Below the pieces are notes generated by a model. It was not told the origin of the DNA and did no database searches. It saw only the letters and a list, made by a program, of their open reading frames with translations. Shown here in pieces: positions 36,701 to 47,625 of a stretch of DNA of 64,000 nucleotides (position 1 is its first letter; each line of letters begins with the position of its first letter). The position numbers and the translations under genes were made by a program. This DNA is from Filobasidium wieringae (lineage: Eukaryota; Basidiomycota; Tremellomycetes; Filobasidiales; Filobasidiaceae). The stretch lies in NCBI GenBank assembly GCA_001600055.1, contig BCIV01000003.1, positions 873,162 through 937,161 on the forward strand, in the 5' to 3' direction.

Positions 36701-39693
36701 CATGCTTCACCGCGGTATACGGACCGGTCAAACAGGCGCGGACGCGGCGAGACCTTGGGGTCTGTGGGGTCTGTCGACAACCCATGAGACTAGACGAGGA
36801 CGAGATGTACCTCTCCGGAAGCCGTAAGAACGGAAGCGCAGTCAACGGAGGTCAGACCGGTGGCGGTAACAAGTTCGCGGCCATGATGGGGCTCGAAGAA
36901 TCTTCCGGTTCCGGCTCCCGAAGAAACGCGCCCGGTCGGAAGAACCAGACGGACGCTGGGTCTCTCTTCTCCCAGACTTCTTCTGTGTCGAAGGATGAGA
37001 CGTTATCCGACGATCCGGTGGAATCGTTCCGAAAACCAAGCCAGAATGGGATCCCCTCTGTGATCGTCCCGTTCATCACGGTACAGGCGGAACATAATAC
37101 CATCTCGAGAAAAGTCGACCCGACAAAGAGGGGTCTGACTTGTATGATTACCGTACAGGTACCTTCATCTGGACAGAGAGGAGCTTATTCCCCCAGAGAA
37201 GATGCTTCTGGGTCGTCTTCCAGCGAACGGGTCGCCTTACAGCGGTCCCATTCTACTGGAATGACCATCACTCCTTCGAACAATCTGACCCCGATGACTG
37301 CTAATTCCATGGGAAGCGATCCCTTTGCTCACGTCGCCACGGATCTCAAGAACCGGTTGACGGATTACAAAGGTAGCGGGCTGGATACTCTCGGTAGGAT
37401 CAGACTGTTTGATATCCTCCAGGTCAGGAAAGGGGAATACGTGCTCGACATCATGGTCTTTCTGTACGACCTGGCCATCGTCTGCGTGGCAGAGGAAAAG
37501 AAAAAGGGTCTCAAACATCTACTGACTAGCCATGCTTCCACAAACTCGTTGAGGGGAGATGCAAAGGGCTCGAAGAAGGGGAAAACGCCGCTCAAGTTGA
37601 AAGGACGGATCTATTTCCGCGATGTAGCGCGTATCGTCGATTCGTCCTTGGCCGGAGAACTGAGCATCACCGTTCAGATGAAGGCGACTCATATCGACAG
37701 TTTCATCCTCGTCTTTCGAGATAAATCCGCTCAGTCTCTCTGGATGAACACCCTGAATATGACACTGGAGGATGCCAACGGTCCTGTAATCAGCGTGCCG
37801 AGCACTCCCATCTCCCCACCTTCAACCTCATCCTCTAGTAAACTAGCGCGTATGGGGATCGAGAATGGGATCGTTTCCGCCACGCAGGTCAGGCACGATA
37901 ACAACCACGGCCTCCTCATTCCAAACGTAATGGGATCACCGAAACCTCTAGCACCTATCCATACTCCGATCGACCTCGTCTTCGTCGCCCCGCTACCCTC
38001 CGCACAAGGCCCCTCAGCCGGCTCGTACGCTCTCAAGCTGGAACTAATCACCTCGACTCTGAAATTCATGTTGGCGACGCTAGGAAACTACGATCGTATC
38101 TGCCTGGTTGTATTCCAGCAGGGACAGGATGGATGGGTCAAGAGGACTCCTTTCCTCAACGCGACCCGAACGGAAAGCCGACAACGCTTGGACAGATTCA
38201 TCGATGGTCTGGCTAACTGCGATACCGAGGACGAATTCCCGCGCCAGAAGAATGACGATGAGCGAGTGGACATCATCAGTGCAGTCAACTCGGCACTAGA
38301 CAACCTGTTGCAGAGAAAGGTCAAGAACCCTGTCAGTGGGATGATCGTGGTCAATGATGCTGCAGTGGTACCAAGTCGCGCCAGTATGGATCTAGTGATC
38401 GCTCGACTGGAAGCGGCTTCGTAAGTATCGGTACGACTCACGTCGACTTCATGACACCGTCTGACCTGTCTTTCGTTTTCAGCGTACCTATTCACTCAGT
38501 GGGTTTCACTAAAAACCATGAACCTAGTCCTCTCTGGTTGCTGTCAAATGCTACCAACGGAACCTACGTCTCGCTGAGCAACGAGTGGAATCAGCTCAGA
38601 GGTAAATCTTCAGTCTGGCTCATCGACTCATTGAATCACCTCGCTGATCTTTCAGATTCCGATTAGATGTGTGTGCTGGTATCTTGGGAGGGCTCATGAG
38701 CATCAGCATGACTTCCGTCAAGCTGTCGATCTCAGCAAAGATCGCCGAGTTCAAAGTCAGGAAGGTGCAAGGCGCTCAGCATTCTATGATCTCTTCCGAT
38801 GGAAAGACAGCCGACATTGATTTAGGACATTTGGTTTCGGGAAGCAAAGTCGAGGTGCTTGTCGATATGGAGCGCAAGCCATCATCCAGTGAAGATGGGT
38901 CAGGTGATCATTCCGAAGACGACGCGCACTCACAGTCACATTCGGTCGGATCAAGCCATCGACGTATCCAAAAAAGCGGCAGCTTCACAAACGTGGATGC
39001 CCTCAGCGCAGATTCGCATTTGAACCAGATGTGGGAGGAAGGCGCTTTGGACGATCTGCCCGTTCTCGCTGTGGATTGCCAATACATGGATCCTGCAGCT
39101 GGAAGGCAAATCGCGCGGTTAAGCGATCCTCGTCTCTTGATCGTGACCATCAGCTCCTCAAAGGCAGGCAAGCAAGTAGCTCTTCCCTCTATTGTTCGAC
39201 GAAAAGCAGAACTTTTGGCAAGCGAATCCATCACTCGAGCGATCCTTCTGGTTTCACGCAACAACTGGTCTCAAGCACGACGAGTCATCTCCGAGACCAG
39301 CAAGATCCTCGCATTCAACCTCTCAAACGCGATGAATGCCATACCAACCCATTCTGCTCATGGAACCCCCTCCGCCGTCAGGAAGGAAGCAGAAGCTCGC
39401 GCCACCTCGCAATTATATTCCGCTATATTGGAAGATCTCGATATCTTGGGAGATGGATGCGAAGAAGAACTAAAAGATGTCTTTGATCGAGAGCATCGTA
39501 CTCATTCCGCTCAACAGGTCAGTTATCGCTTGTCAACTCACTATATTTCGCAGATGCTGACAAGCTATCAATCTAGGCTTTGATCCTACGAAAGCAGTTA
39601 TCCTGGACGTCCAGGACAGCCTCAGAGCAATTATATCTTGCTGAGGGCTCCCACGAACTCATCGGTACTTCACGATCGTGGTCGCAGCGATAA
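33789..39693 (+). CDS. Far1/Ste5-type scaffold: RING-H2, PH and VWA domains
   Basis: Probable scaffold of the pheromone/polarity MAPK pathway. Proposed exons: 33789-34200, 34265-36624, 36700-38420, 38483-38601, about 38666-39517 and a last exon to the stop at 39691-39693. The protein has about 1,800 residues. The first ~900 are disordered (acidic, poly-Asp/Asn, Ser/Pro-rich). The RING-H2 reads CVICCESL...NCGHSLHHACF...CGVCRQPM; the CxHxxxHxxC core forms only if the intron ends at AAG before GCATGC. A PH-like domain follows (IRLFDILQVRKGEYVLDIMV to DSFILVFRDKSAQSLWMN). The VWA domain runs from IDLVFVAPL through DRICLVVFQQGQDGW to SVPIHSVGFTKNHEPSPLWL. RING-PH-VWA in this order is the Ste5/Far1 architecture. 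The 795-codon open frame supports a single gene, but translation could start later, at the ATG at 35236. Orthology to Far1 or Ste5 is inferred. Confidence 0.75.
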
Positions 39694-40005
39694 ATTATAG
39701 ACAAGTTTCTCTTACATTATGATGTAGCAAATAGAAATCCAAGTCCAGAACAGGCATGTGCAACATTTGTATGCACTTTACAATTAGAATTAGGCTACAT
39801 GAAGGTTGTAATACGGGAGAACAGAATGCTAATGGTAGTTCTACCACAAAAATGACACCGGTCGTTCAAAAAGATGCTCATGTTCACTGCTGATTGCTAT
39901 GGAGATCCGTCCGGATCCTGCTCATCTACATGTACAATTAACACAGCGGGTCGTTTCAGCGGTTCAGGGCTCAATGGCTTCGAACTCGGTCATACAGGAG
40001 ACTGA
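39694..40005. other. Convergent 3' intergenic spacer
   Basis: About 310 bp between the stops of the scaffold gene (+) and the Zds-family gene (-). It is AT-richer than its surroundings, as expected for two facing 3' ends. No gene or repeat was seen. Confidence 0.5.
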
Positions 40006-43000
40006 TTAGCGTCGTTCGCCAGCATGATTGTTGGCATGCTGTACGGGTTGGCGTAGGTATGGGTTGTAGGGTTGTTCATCCCGTGCAGGCGGATGGGACC
40101 GACCTGGGCTGGAAGGAGCGGGGTATTGCTGCGGATTGTAGGAACGAGGATCGCCTGCTGAGAATGACCTCGGACCGTTGATCACTTCTCTGGGCTGCTG
40201 CGGTGTCTGGTAAACAGCTGATGCAGAGCGTTTCGCTTGTTCATAGTCGTAACCAGCAGGAGGACGCGACTGAGCTAGGGGCTGGGGAGGGGGAGCCTGA
40301 CGCCATTGTTGATTTTGTTGGACATGGCGAGGTGGCATTGCGCCTGGTGGCAGATCGTTGTGCGACTGCCGTTCAGTATAATATCCCGCGGGTAAACCCT
40401 GAGGCGCAGAATGTTGGACTGGATTCTGATAAGATGGGTGACTGAAGACCTGGCCGACAGGCTGACCGGGGGATGTGCGTTGTGCCGAAAAGACTTGACC
40501 AGGCTGGACATTCATACTTGGATGATGGAATATCTGGCCCGGTTGTATACCGGATGTAGGGGAATGAGGTGAGCGAGGTCGATCGACGTCAGATTGCTTT
40601 CGTTCCCTAGGCAGTGGTACTTCCTGTCGATGAGGGGGATACGGGCCTTCTGAAACGGGCCTACCGTCTTGGCTACCACGATGTTGCGTGACTGGTCGTT
40701 GGAACTCTGGCTCGACACGCAAGCGAGGTGGCGGTTCCCGATGTGCGGGTGGCGGGGGAGCATTTTGGCTCTGAGCTGGACCAGTTCGTAGGTTATCAGG
40801 TGATCTAGGAGGTCTGGGCATGACAGACCGTTGGGCATCTTCTCGCGCACCACTAGGAGGTCCAGTCTGCACAGGACGTCGTTGAGCAGGCATAGCTTGC
40901 GGGGAGGGAGCTTGAGGTTGAGGAGCTCTCACAGGCTGCTGCGCAGGACTGGCCGGCCGGCGGTACTCCTGCTGCACTTGCATGTTTTGTATACCGTACT
41001 GCGGGGTTCGGACAGGAGTTTCCGCAGCCCGAGTTCGGCTTTGGGTTTCGGGTTTTGAAAGTCCTGTCCTTTTAGCAGGTACAGGTTCGGATGTAGGTGA
41101 GCTTTGTACAGGGGGCGAGCTCGATCTTCCACTAGAAGCTGGGCTAGCAGATCGTGCAGCTTTGGGAGACGGAACTGAATCCATCATATGCGAGGGAGAG
41201 GCCGCTCTCTCCGTCAAGGCCTCTGGACCATCCGCCTTCTCCGCAGGCTTGTTTTTCTCCTCCGAAACCGTTGGCGATGGAGTCTGAGGCTTGTTAATGA
41301 TACCCAAATACCAGAACATGAGGTTCGAAATCAAGACTTGCTCATATAGAGGTCGTCGAGGGTTGGCCAATTTGATATGACTGAGCCTGTATATAGCCCT
41401 CTCGACGTGAATAGGGTAACGAGCATAGGGAGAAAACCCGGGAGACGTTGGCGAGTTTCCCGACATCGGGATCAAACCAAGACTCTTTGCAGACTTGGAA
41501 CTGCCCAGTAATGCAGCAGCTGCAGCAGGACCTGCGGAGGAGAACTTCAAAGGTGCGGGCTCCTCGGCCTTCTTCTTGCTCCCGAACAGCGAACCGAGGA
41601 ATCCTTCTTTTTCCTTCTTGCCTTCTTTCTTTGGCTTCTCCTTGTCTTTCTTGGAAGAAAAGAATCCTCCCCGTTTCTTCTCCTTTTCCTCTTTCGTCCG
41701 CGTCTTTAGACTCTCCGTCGATTGCTGTCGTTCAATTCTCTTGGGGGTCGATGGTTCAAGTTTAGCTTTTGGGGTCTCGACAGAATAGTTAGAGATGCGG
41801 TCGGAAGAGGCGTTTTGTGCTGATGGATGAGAGTACATCTGGTTGTGATGGACTTCAGTCTGAACAGGTTCTCGATTGTGACCGCTGTCTCTTTGACGGA
41901 TAGTCTCAGGCGGCGACGGGGATCCTGACTGGTATTGATCAGCGCCGTATCCGACAATAGCAGCTCGACCAGGGTCGCGATATGTGCTCTCTGTCGGCGT
42001 GCGTTGGGGCTCCTGCCATTGCTGCTGATCCTCTTCAGCATATGGGTCATTCGCGTACCCATGGTGTTCTTTGTGTGTTGGGATACCGCTCTCAGAGGAA
42101 TCTTCAAACGATGTTGCAGATGATTCAAGCGATGTGTCGGTAGAGGAACCGACGTAAGAGTCGTAGATAGCTGACTCGTCCGTGGATCCGGTGGACGGAC
42201 GGCGATAAGCCAACCTATCGGGGTCCTCCTGCACATTCCCACTCTCGGCCGAGTACATATCGTCGCTATCGTCAGATTGACGCCTTCGGTCCTCCTCCTC
42301 ATACGCTCTTTGCTGCGATTCAGAAACATCGTCAGGGTGGCTGTATTCCTCAGATTCGGCAGACGTGCCAGAATTTCCAGAAGCGGACCGGACTTTTCGT
42401 GATGCTGGGAATCTATGACCACCGCCATCACCGGGAAGATTGGGTTTCCTGATTCGAGTCCGCGCAGATCTCCTCAAAATCTGGCCCGGCCTTCCAGCAA
42501 TGATCGGGGCATCTTCGTCGTCTTGATCACCCGGAGCTAGTTGATCATCAACATCTGTTCATATGAGAAAAACGAAGTCGTTAGGTACTGGAGTAATTGC
42601 TACCACAACTCAAGTGTGCAACTTACACCCAGGAGAAGCCTGCATGCTGAGATTCCGTCTCAACAAGCTTCTCATCTGTGCCGGATCGTTTTCTACGCCC
42701 GCCTCATCCACTAAAGTTTCTAATCTCTGCAATTCCTCCAAAGTCACGCCCTGATCCCCCTTAACACCTCCGTAGATGCTCGACCTGTTCGACCCCGATC
42801 GTCTCAATTTCGAAGCCTCGGAAGGAAGGGGGGGAGGTTCGGTCTCTACTCCATCGTTAAATTTTGGCTGATACTGTTTCGAAAGCATCGATCTCTTCCT
42901 TCCTAATCCTCCGGAATTTCCCTGTCCACTTCGGGATAACCATGAAGGAGATCTGGCCAGTCCAGGACCAGATCCACCCGGATGGACAGCGGCCGGTCCA

Positions 43001-43593
43001 GCTAGAGCTCCAGTAGCTTCTCCTACACCGTCGACTACTCCGTCTGAATCAGTATGTGAATGGTTCTTCAAAAAGGCTCTGAATTCCCCAGGAGCAAGCT
43101 CGGGGTGCAGCCGTGCCGGGACCCAAAACAACTGAGATTGATCATCGCTAGGTTCAGGAGGCAGAATTCCTCCCAACTGAACATCTCCTTGCCCAAGGAC
43201 TCTATCATCATTATCGTTCGTCAGAGAAGTGTTTTGCAGCTGACCACCTAGCCTTTCAATGGATCCACTACGAGTCCGATTGAACACGCTGGCAGGACTA
43301 CTTGTCCTTGTGGGAGAAAGGGGTGGATCATAATTCGAAGAAGAGGGAGACTGCTGTTGACCTAACCAGTGACCGTTTTGTTGATTAGGTGGGGAAGAGG
43401 GAGGACTAGCTGGTGGAAGATCTGGATCGAGAGGGATTGCACCGGGTCCGCCAGAGGAGGCCGAACGTCTACGGAATGATCTGCTCGCCGATGATGATGA
43501 AATCAGTACATGCGTCGATTCATGCATACGACGATAGCATTCTGCTCACCGAAGGTTGTCAATCTCCCGTTGGATATCCCGGTCAGAGACCAT
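40006..43593 (-). CDS. Zds1/Zds2-family protein (Zds C-terminal domain), PP2A-Cdc55 regulator
   Basis: Yeast Zds proteins bind Cdc55-PP2A and steer mitotic entry and polarity. The start at 43593 gives MVSDRDIQREIDNL; a 70-nt intron then joins to RSFRRRSASSGGPGAIPLDP, recalling the conserved short N-terminal segment of the family. A motif QSQLFWVPARLHPELAPGEF (about 43050-43140) also fits. The diagnostic Zds domain reads YPIHVERAIYRLSHIKLANP, then RRPLYEQVLISNLMFWYLGI (about 41297-41420). A Lys-rich stretch (KKRGGFFSSKKDKEK) precedes it. After the domain come about 430 Pro/Gln-rich residues with three GQxF units (PGQIFHHPS, PGQVFSAQ, GQVFSHPS), ending NHAGERR. In yeast the Zds domain is at the extreme C-terminus, so this tail is unusual. 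Three exons; about 1,145 residues. Confidence 0.82.
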
Positions 43594-45246
43594 ATTCGTC
43601 AGGTACTAAACCTCTCTGTCTCACCAAGCCTGATCGACCGCAGGGTTTGCTTGATGAGTTGACGTTTTGTATTATTGTGTAAGGTGGTGAAAGGCTATGC
43701 TATCCGGAGACGTCGTGGAAATCGTAAAGCTGTTCCAGGAATGAGACGAGGTGCACAGCGTCGAGTCGTCACGAAGTGTTATTGCGAATACAGCGCTAAA
43801 CTTGAACTTCGCCCGAGCTAATCAAAACCAAGGATTTCTCCGTTTCAATTGCTACGAGTGGCAGATCCAGTTAGAATCCTCTAGGCGTAACAAGACGCAA
43901 AAGAGAAGCTTCGTGAGATGGGTCGTGGTCGAGGTTGGATTGTTTACCGCCCTGGACGTATGATGACTCTTGGCAGAGAGAAAGCTTTGTTTCGGTCGCA
44001 CGATGCGGGCTTGGACGTTCCCCGTTCGCTGACACGATCACGCAAATGGCTGCCTCTTGCTAAGTTTTGGATTCTCGTTATAGATTGAAGGAGGCTCGTA
44101 TGTGAAAGGGCTGCCCCAGGTGTTCGAAGTGCAAAGATCAGAGTCGTCAGCCCGTTGCACGATGGGAATGACGCTGATTGAATACGAGCTAAGGTCAAGT
44201 ATCCCCGGTTCATTAAGCCACAACCGGTCACATCCGCGGTTCACAATAATAACCTTAACAAGAGTGCATCATGCTGAAACGCACCGCCTTCCCTTCCCTT
44301 ATCTAGCCTCAGCTACGTTAACGACACAGCTCACATAGTCGATCGTAACACATTGGTAGGTACCCTTGGGACACTGCAAATCACGATCAAAGGGGGTATG
44401 ACATGGATTTGTGAATGGTAGTTGCAGTTGGTTCCTCATCAGGGGATTGTGCGAAAACAGTGAGATGTGACTTGCATGATTTGAGAGAAGTCTAAGTGAT
44501 AGGACACCAGAGAGTTCGCTTCCTATTCGATTGCTCGATAGGAATCATGGCCTGGTATATCTGGTGTCTTATCTGTGAAACAACTCAACGTTGGATGTTC
44601 AAGCAGATTCTAACACATATTGACTAAAAATATGCCCGACGGCCTCGATCGCACCGAACGTTGTGAGAAACAATGATATAATGATATGAAAATGGTTTGT
44701 ACAAGCAAGAGAGGTCGAAACCTCCCAGTCCAGTCGAGCCGCAAAGATTGAGTTCCCAAAGGGGAACGTTGATCGATATCCACTCTCCCGTCCAAAATAG
44801 CTACCAAGTCGTTCTGGCCGCGCTCCGTTTCTCCTCTTGGATTAAAAAACAACGTCAAACGTCGATCGAGAGAGAGAGCGAGTCTTGAGTACCCGCATCG
44901 AGGCTTGAAAAACAAAAGACTCGAAGCTGCGTTTTTAGCAGAATAATCACCTTGCAAGTGTTATCTATGTTGCAGTCATGACGGGGATTCGGCGATAGTC
45001 AGCGAAACATCGACGAGTCTCTGCTCACGCGTTTGAAAGCTTGGTTTCCTGCAAGGATCGATTGTGCGGACCACGCTCGAAGCGCACCCGCACTTGCTGC
45101 CATCCCCTTGCGCTTCTCTCTTGCGACTGGCCCAAACGTTCAGCGTAGGAGGTCCCGGCCAGGTGGTGAATTCGTTAGGAGAACAGATCTTTCAAGACTT
45201 CGAGACGACGTAGAGAAGACTAACGCAGTGGTAAGGATCGACAAAA
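43594..45246. other. Intergenic region between the Zds-family and eL33 genes
   Basis: About 1.65 kb of divergent spacer. Several 60-115 codon ORFs occur on both strands, but they lack ATG starts, family motifs or splice continuity. The right end must contain the eL33 promoter; the eL33 start context is ACAAAAATGG. No RNA gene was recognised. Confidence 0.4.
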
Positions 45247-46162
45247 ATGGCTTCTGTGAGTACAAACCGTGTTGCATCGTTACTCGCAGATCAATGCTGA
45301 CTATGGCTTATCTTGTATAGTCTCGGTTAGTATATGATGGAAAACAAGACAGACGGAATACGGAGACTGACTGTAAATTTTCCCCCTCAAATATCAACCT
45401 TCATTACCCTTCCCTTCCTGTGCCAACTATCAACTCGGAACAATGAAATTATCCTCTATTGGAAACACCTTTTATCAATTGAAATAGACTCTACGTAAAG
45501 GCTCGCGTTCTCGGACACAAGCGTGGAAAGAGGAACTCTCGACCCAACACTACCCTCGTTCAAATTGAGGGAGTTGAGAACAAGGAGGCCGCTCAGTTCT
45601 ACCTCGGAAAGGTGGGTTTCAGGATGAATAGTCGGGATTCGGTTCATTGGGTGCCACCTCGAGAGAAAGAAATGGAAGGAGGGAAAGGAAGCATGGCGTA
45701 TCTGATGACCTTCAAGCGGCATTGCGGGATAGCTACGAACGGTTGAAACCGAGATGAAACCCTGCAAAAGAAAACACGAGCACCCACCATGAACCGGATT
45801 TCGACTACGCTGCACAACAACGGAAATACTGATATGTCCTTGTTACCTATAGCGAGTTGCTTACGTCTACAAGGCTAAGAGGGAGATCGCTGGATCCAAG
45901 GTCCGCGTCATGTGGGGGTGAGTTGCGAATCTCTTTCCTTTGCGGTGAAAACAGTGTCTGATACAGATTCATTGGCATGCAGACGTGTCTCCAGGCCTCA
46001 CGGAAACTCTGGTGTCGTCAAGGCCAAGTTCTCCTCGAACATGCCCGCTCACTCTTTCGGTGCCAGCGCCCGTATCGTGAGTAAACTCTGTTCTTTGCGC
46101 ATTTCCGCACTCTCAGCTGATCCGTATCCCTTACGCAGATGCTCTTCCCCTCCACCATCTAA
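45247..46162 (+). CDS. RPL33: 60S ribosomal protein eL33 (L35a), six exons including a 5-nt micro-exon
   Basis: Structural protein of the large ribosomal subunit. Exons: 45247-45255, 45321-45325, 45488-45611, 45853-45917, 45983-46076 and 46139-46162. They total 321 nt, exactly 106 codons plus stop, close to yeast L33 (107 residues). The protein reads MASSRLYVKARVLGHKRGKR, then QFYLGKRVAYVYKAKREIAG, KVRVMWGRVSRPHGNSGVVK and KFSSNMPAHSFGASARIMLF, ending PSTI. These are the conserved eL33 blocks. Exon 2 is only TCTCG, bounded by TATAG and GTTAGT. Without it, exon 1 (ATGGCTTCT) cannot join the ACTCTACGT exon in frame. Introns are 65, 162, 241, 65 and 62 nt, so two exceed the local norm. The coding call is near certain; the micro-exon is inferred from frame and splice sites. 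Confidence 0.95.
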
Positions 46163-46651
46163 GCAAGCGCTGCAAGAGAATGGAAAACTTCACCCCAACC
46201 CCCTTCTCCCCGCACCTTGACCCCTTCATTCTACCTTGTAACTCTCCTTTCTTTTACAAGAAATCTGGTTCAAACTGCCGATACGATGATTTGAATTAGA
46301 AATGATTTCCCGGGTTCTTGGAGCTGCATTGAATGAGAATGAACCATTTTCAAGATGAGGGATACAGAACGAGAAGTTATACGGAACATGCGCGGTTGGC
46401 GAACTTTCCGAGTGAGAAAGGGAAGCGAGCATGACGTTAGATCGCCATGACAAGGAAACGCTATTTGGGTTACTATTCTCTTCATTACCTCTTGGTTATT
46501 GCATTCTGCCTTGAAGTCGTGTGAATTATTCATAAGGTCGACCCTCTCTCTTTCAGAACCGGCGACTGGAGTATAAAACGCAACACCGGTTGATGTGGGC
46601 GTTGAGACGATACCCAGTCTCCTACAGCGTGGCCTGCTTGGCAGTTTACCA

Positions 46652-46675
46652 GTTTTTCGATACTTTGCACAATTT
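46652..46675 (+). repeat. Core repeat, copy A
   Basis: GTTTTTCGATACTTTGCACA is followed by ATTT. It matches the 20-bp core TTTTTCGATACTTTGCACAT of the copies near 47.1-47.6 kb except for the last base. No GGACA array or CG run follows, so this copy is the shortest. Confidence 0.75.
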
Positions 46676-47050
46676 ATTTAATGCCTAGCACACTTGACTT
46701 CTAACTTTCGCGAGACTGCTACCTGGCCGAACACTGGTCGTATTGGGCATGTATGATGCACAATCATCAACGGAGATATCACAATTGTCAGATGTTGTTG
46801 TGGACCGAAATTTGGACGGAAATCAAGAAGAATAGGTTTCCGCTACTTTAGACATTTCAGTGCAAGCTTGACAAACAGACGACTCCTAAATCAACTTCTG
46901 ACGAATCTGATGCGAATACGGTAATCACAAGCGACTTGGCCCAAGTATGCGGTAGGTAGGATGTACAGTAAGTACGTACGAAGCAAAGCCTGATCGATGC
47001 TTTAAACGTTCCAAAAAGTCAAGCTGGGACGAATTGGAGGTAGAGGTACG

Positions 47051-47199
47051 TTTTTCGAGACTTTGCACATTTGTCCACCGTGGACAAATTGGTGGACATG
47101 GTGGACAAACGGTGGACAAGCGATGGACAAAGTTCGCGCGCGCGATCAGCCTCATCTGAGCATTCACCAAAATAATGTAATGTGCAAAGTATCGAAAAA
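47051..47199. repeat. Copy B: core repeat with an inverted partner, MITE-like 149-bp unit
   Basis: The left end carries the core (TTTTTCGAGACTTTGCACAT). The right end (47179-47199) carries its reverse complement, AATGTGCAAAGTATCGAAAA plus a final A. The 21-bp ends differ at one position. Between them lie a 10-bp-arm palindrome (47069-47089, TTTGTCCACCGTGGACAAA), further GGTGGACA units to about 47131, and a CG run (about 47144-47153). Terminal inverted repeats around non-coding sequence suggest a miniature transposable element, but no target-site duplication is evident. Confidence 0.65.
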
Positions 47200-47331
47200 T
47201 GCTGAGATCAATAATTCGGCACTGAAATATCATTGAAACATGCCCGGGGTGATTGTTTCAGTGTATAATATGACGTACGATACATTTGGAGTTGACCAGT
47301 GAGCGTATTGGTGAGTTGCGTACAGAACCGA

Positions 47332-47416
47332 GTTTTTCGATACCTTGCACATTTTGGACCGGTGGACAATTGTCCCCTTTGCGCGCGCGGGACAACGGAG
47401 TGTCCCTTTTCGACGT
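47332..47416 (+). repeat. Copy C: core, GGACAATTGTCC palindrome and CG run
   Basis: The core TTTTTCGATACCTTGCACAT differs at one base. It is followed by GGACCGGTGGACA, the perfect palindrome GGACAATTGTCC (47364-47375), CCCTTT, a GCGCGCGCGG run, GGGACAACGGAGTGTCCC (another interrupted palindrome) and TTTTCGACG. It aligns with copy D over about 80 bp. Confidence 0.7.
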
Positions 47417-47539
47417 GGAAAAGAGAGGCAGGATGGGTTCCGCAGTACGGCTTACACCGTCACAAAGGTTCACAGTGCGATACAAGGGTTTATTGTGGTC
47501 TTTAATAGCACAACGGCGATGAATACGAGTCGAAATCAG

Positions 47540-47625
47540 TTTTTCGATACTTTGCACATTTGGGACAAGCGGGACAATTGTCCCCTTTTACGCGCGGTGA
47601 GAGGGACATTTGTCCCCATTTCGGT
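47540..47625 (+). repeat. Copy D: core, GGGACAATTGTCCC palindrome and CG run
   Basis: A perfect core, then GGGACAAGC, the 14-bp palindrome GGGACAATTGTCCC (47571-47584), CTTTTACGCGCGG, GAGGGACATTTGTCCCC and ATTTCGG. The order of parts matches copy C. A weaker partial core (CCTTGCACACT) appears near 47770. Confidence 0.7.

Noticed and set aside
41706..42431. 241-codon minus-strand ORF in another frame
   Set aside because: Overlaps the Zds-family exon in a different frame; the Zds frame is the one with a known domain.
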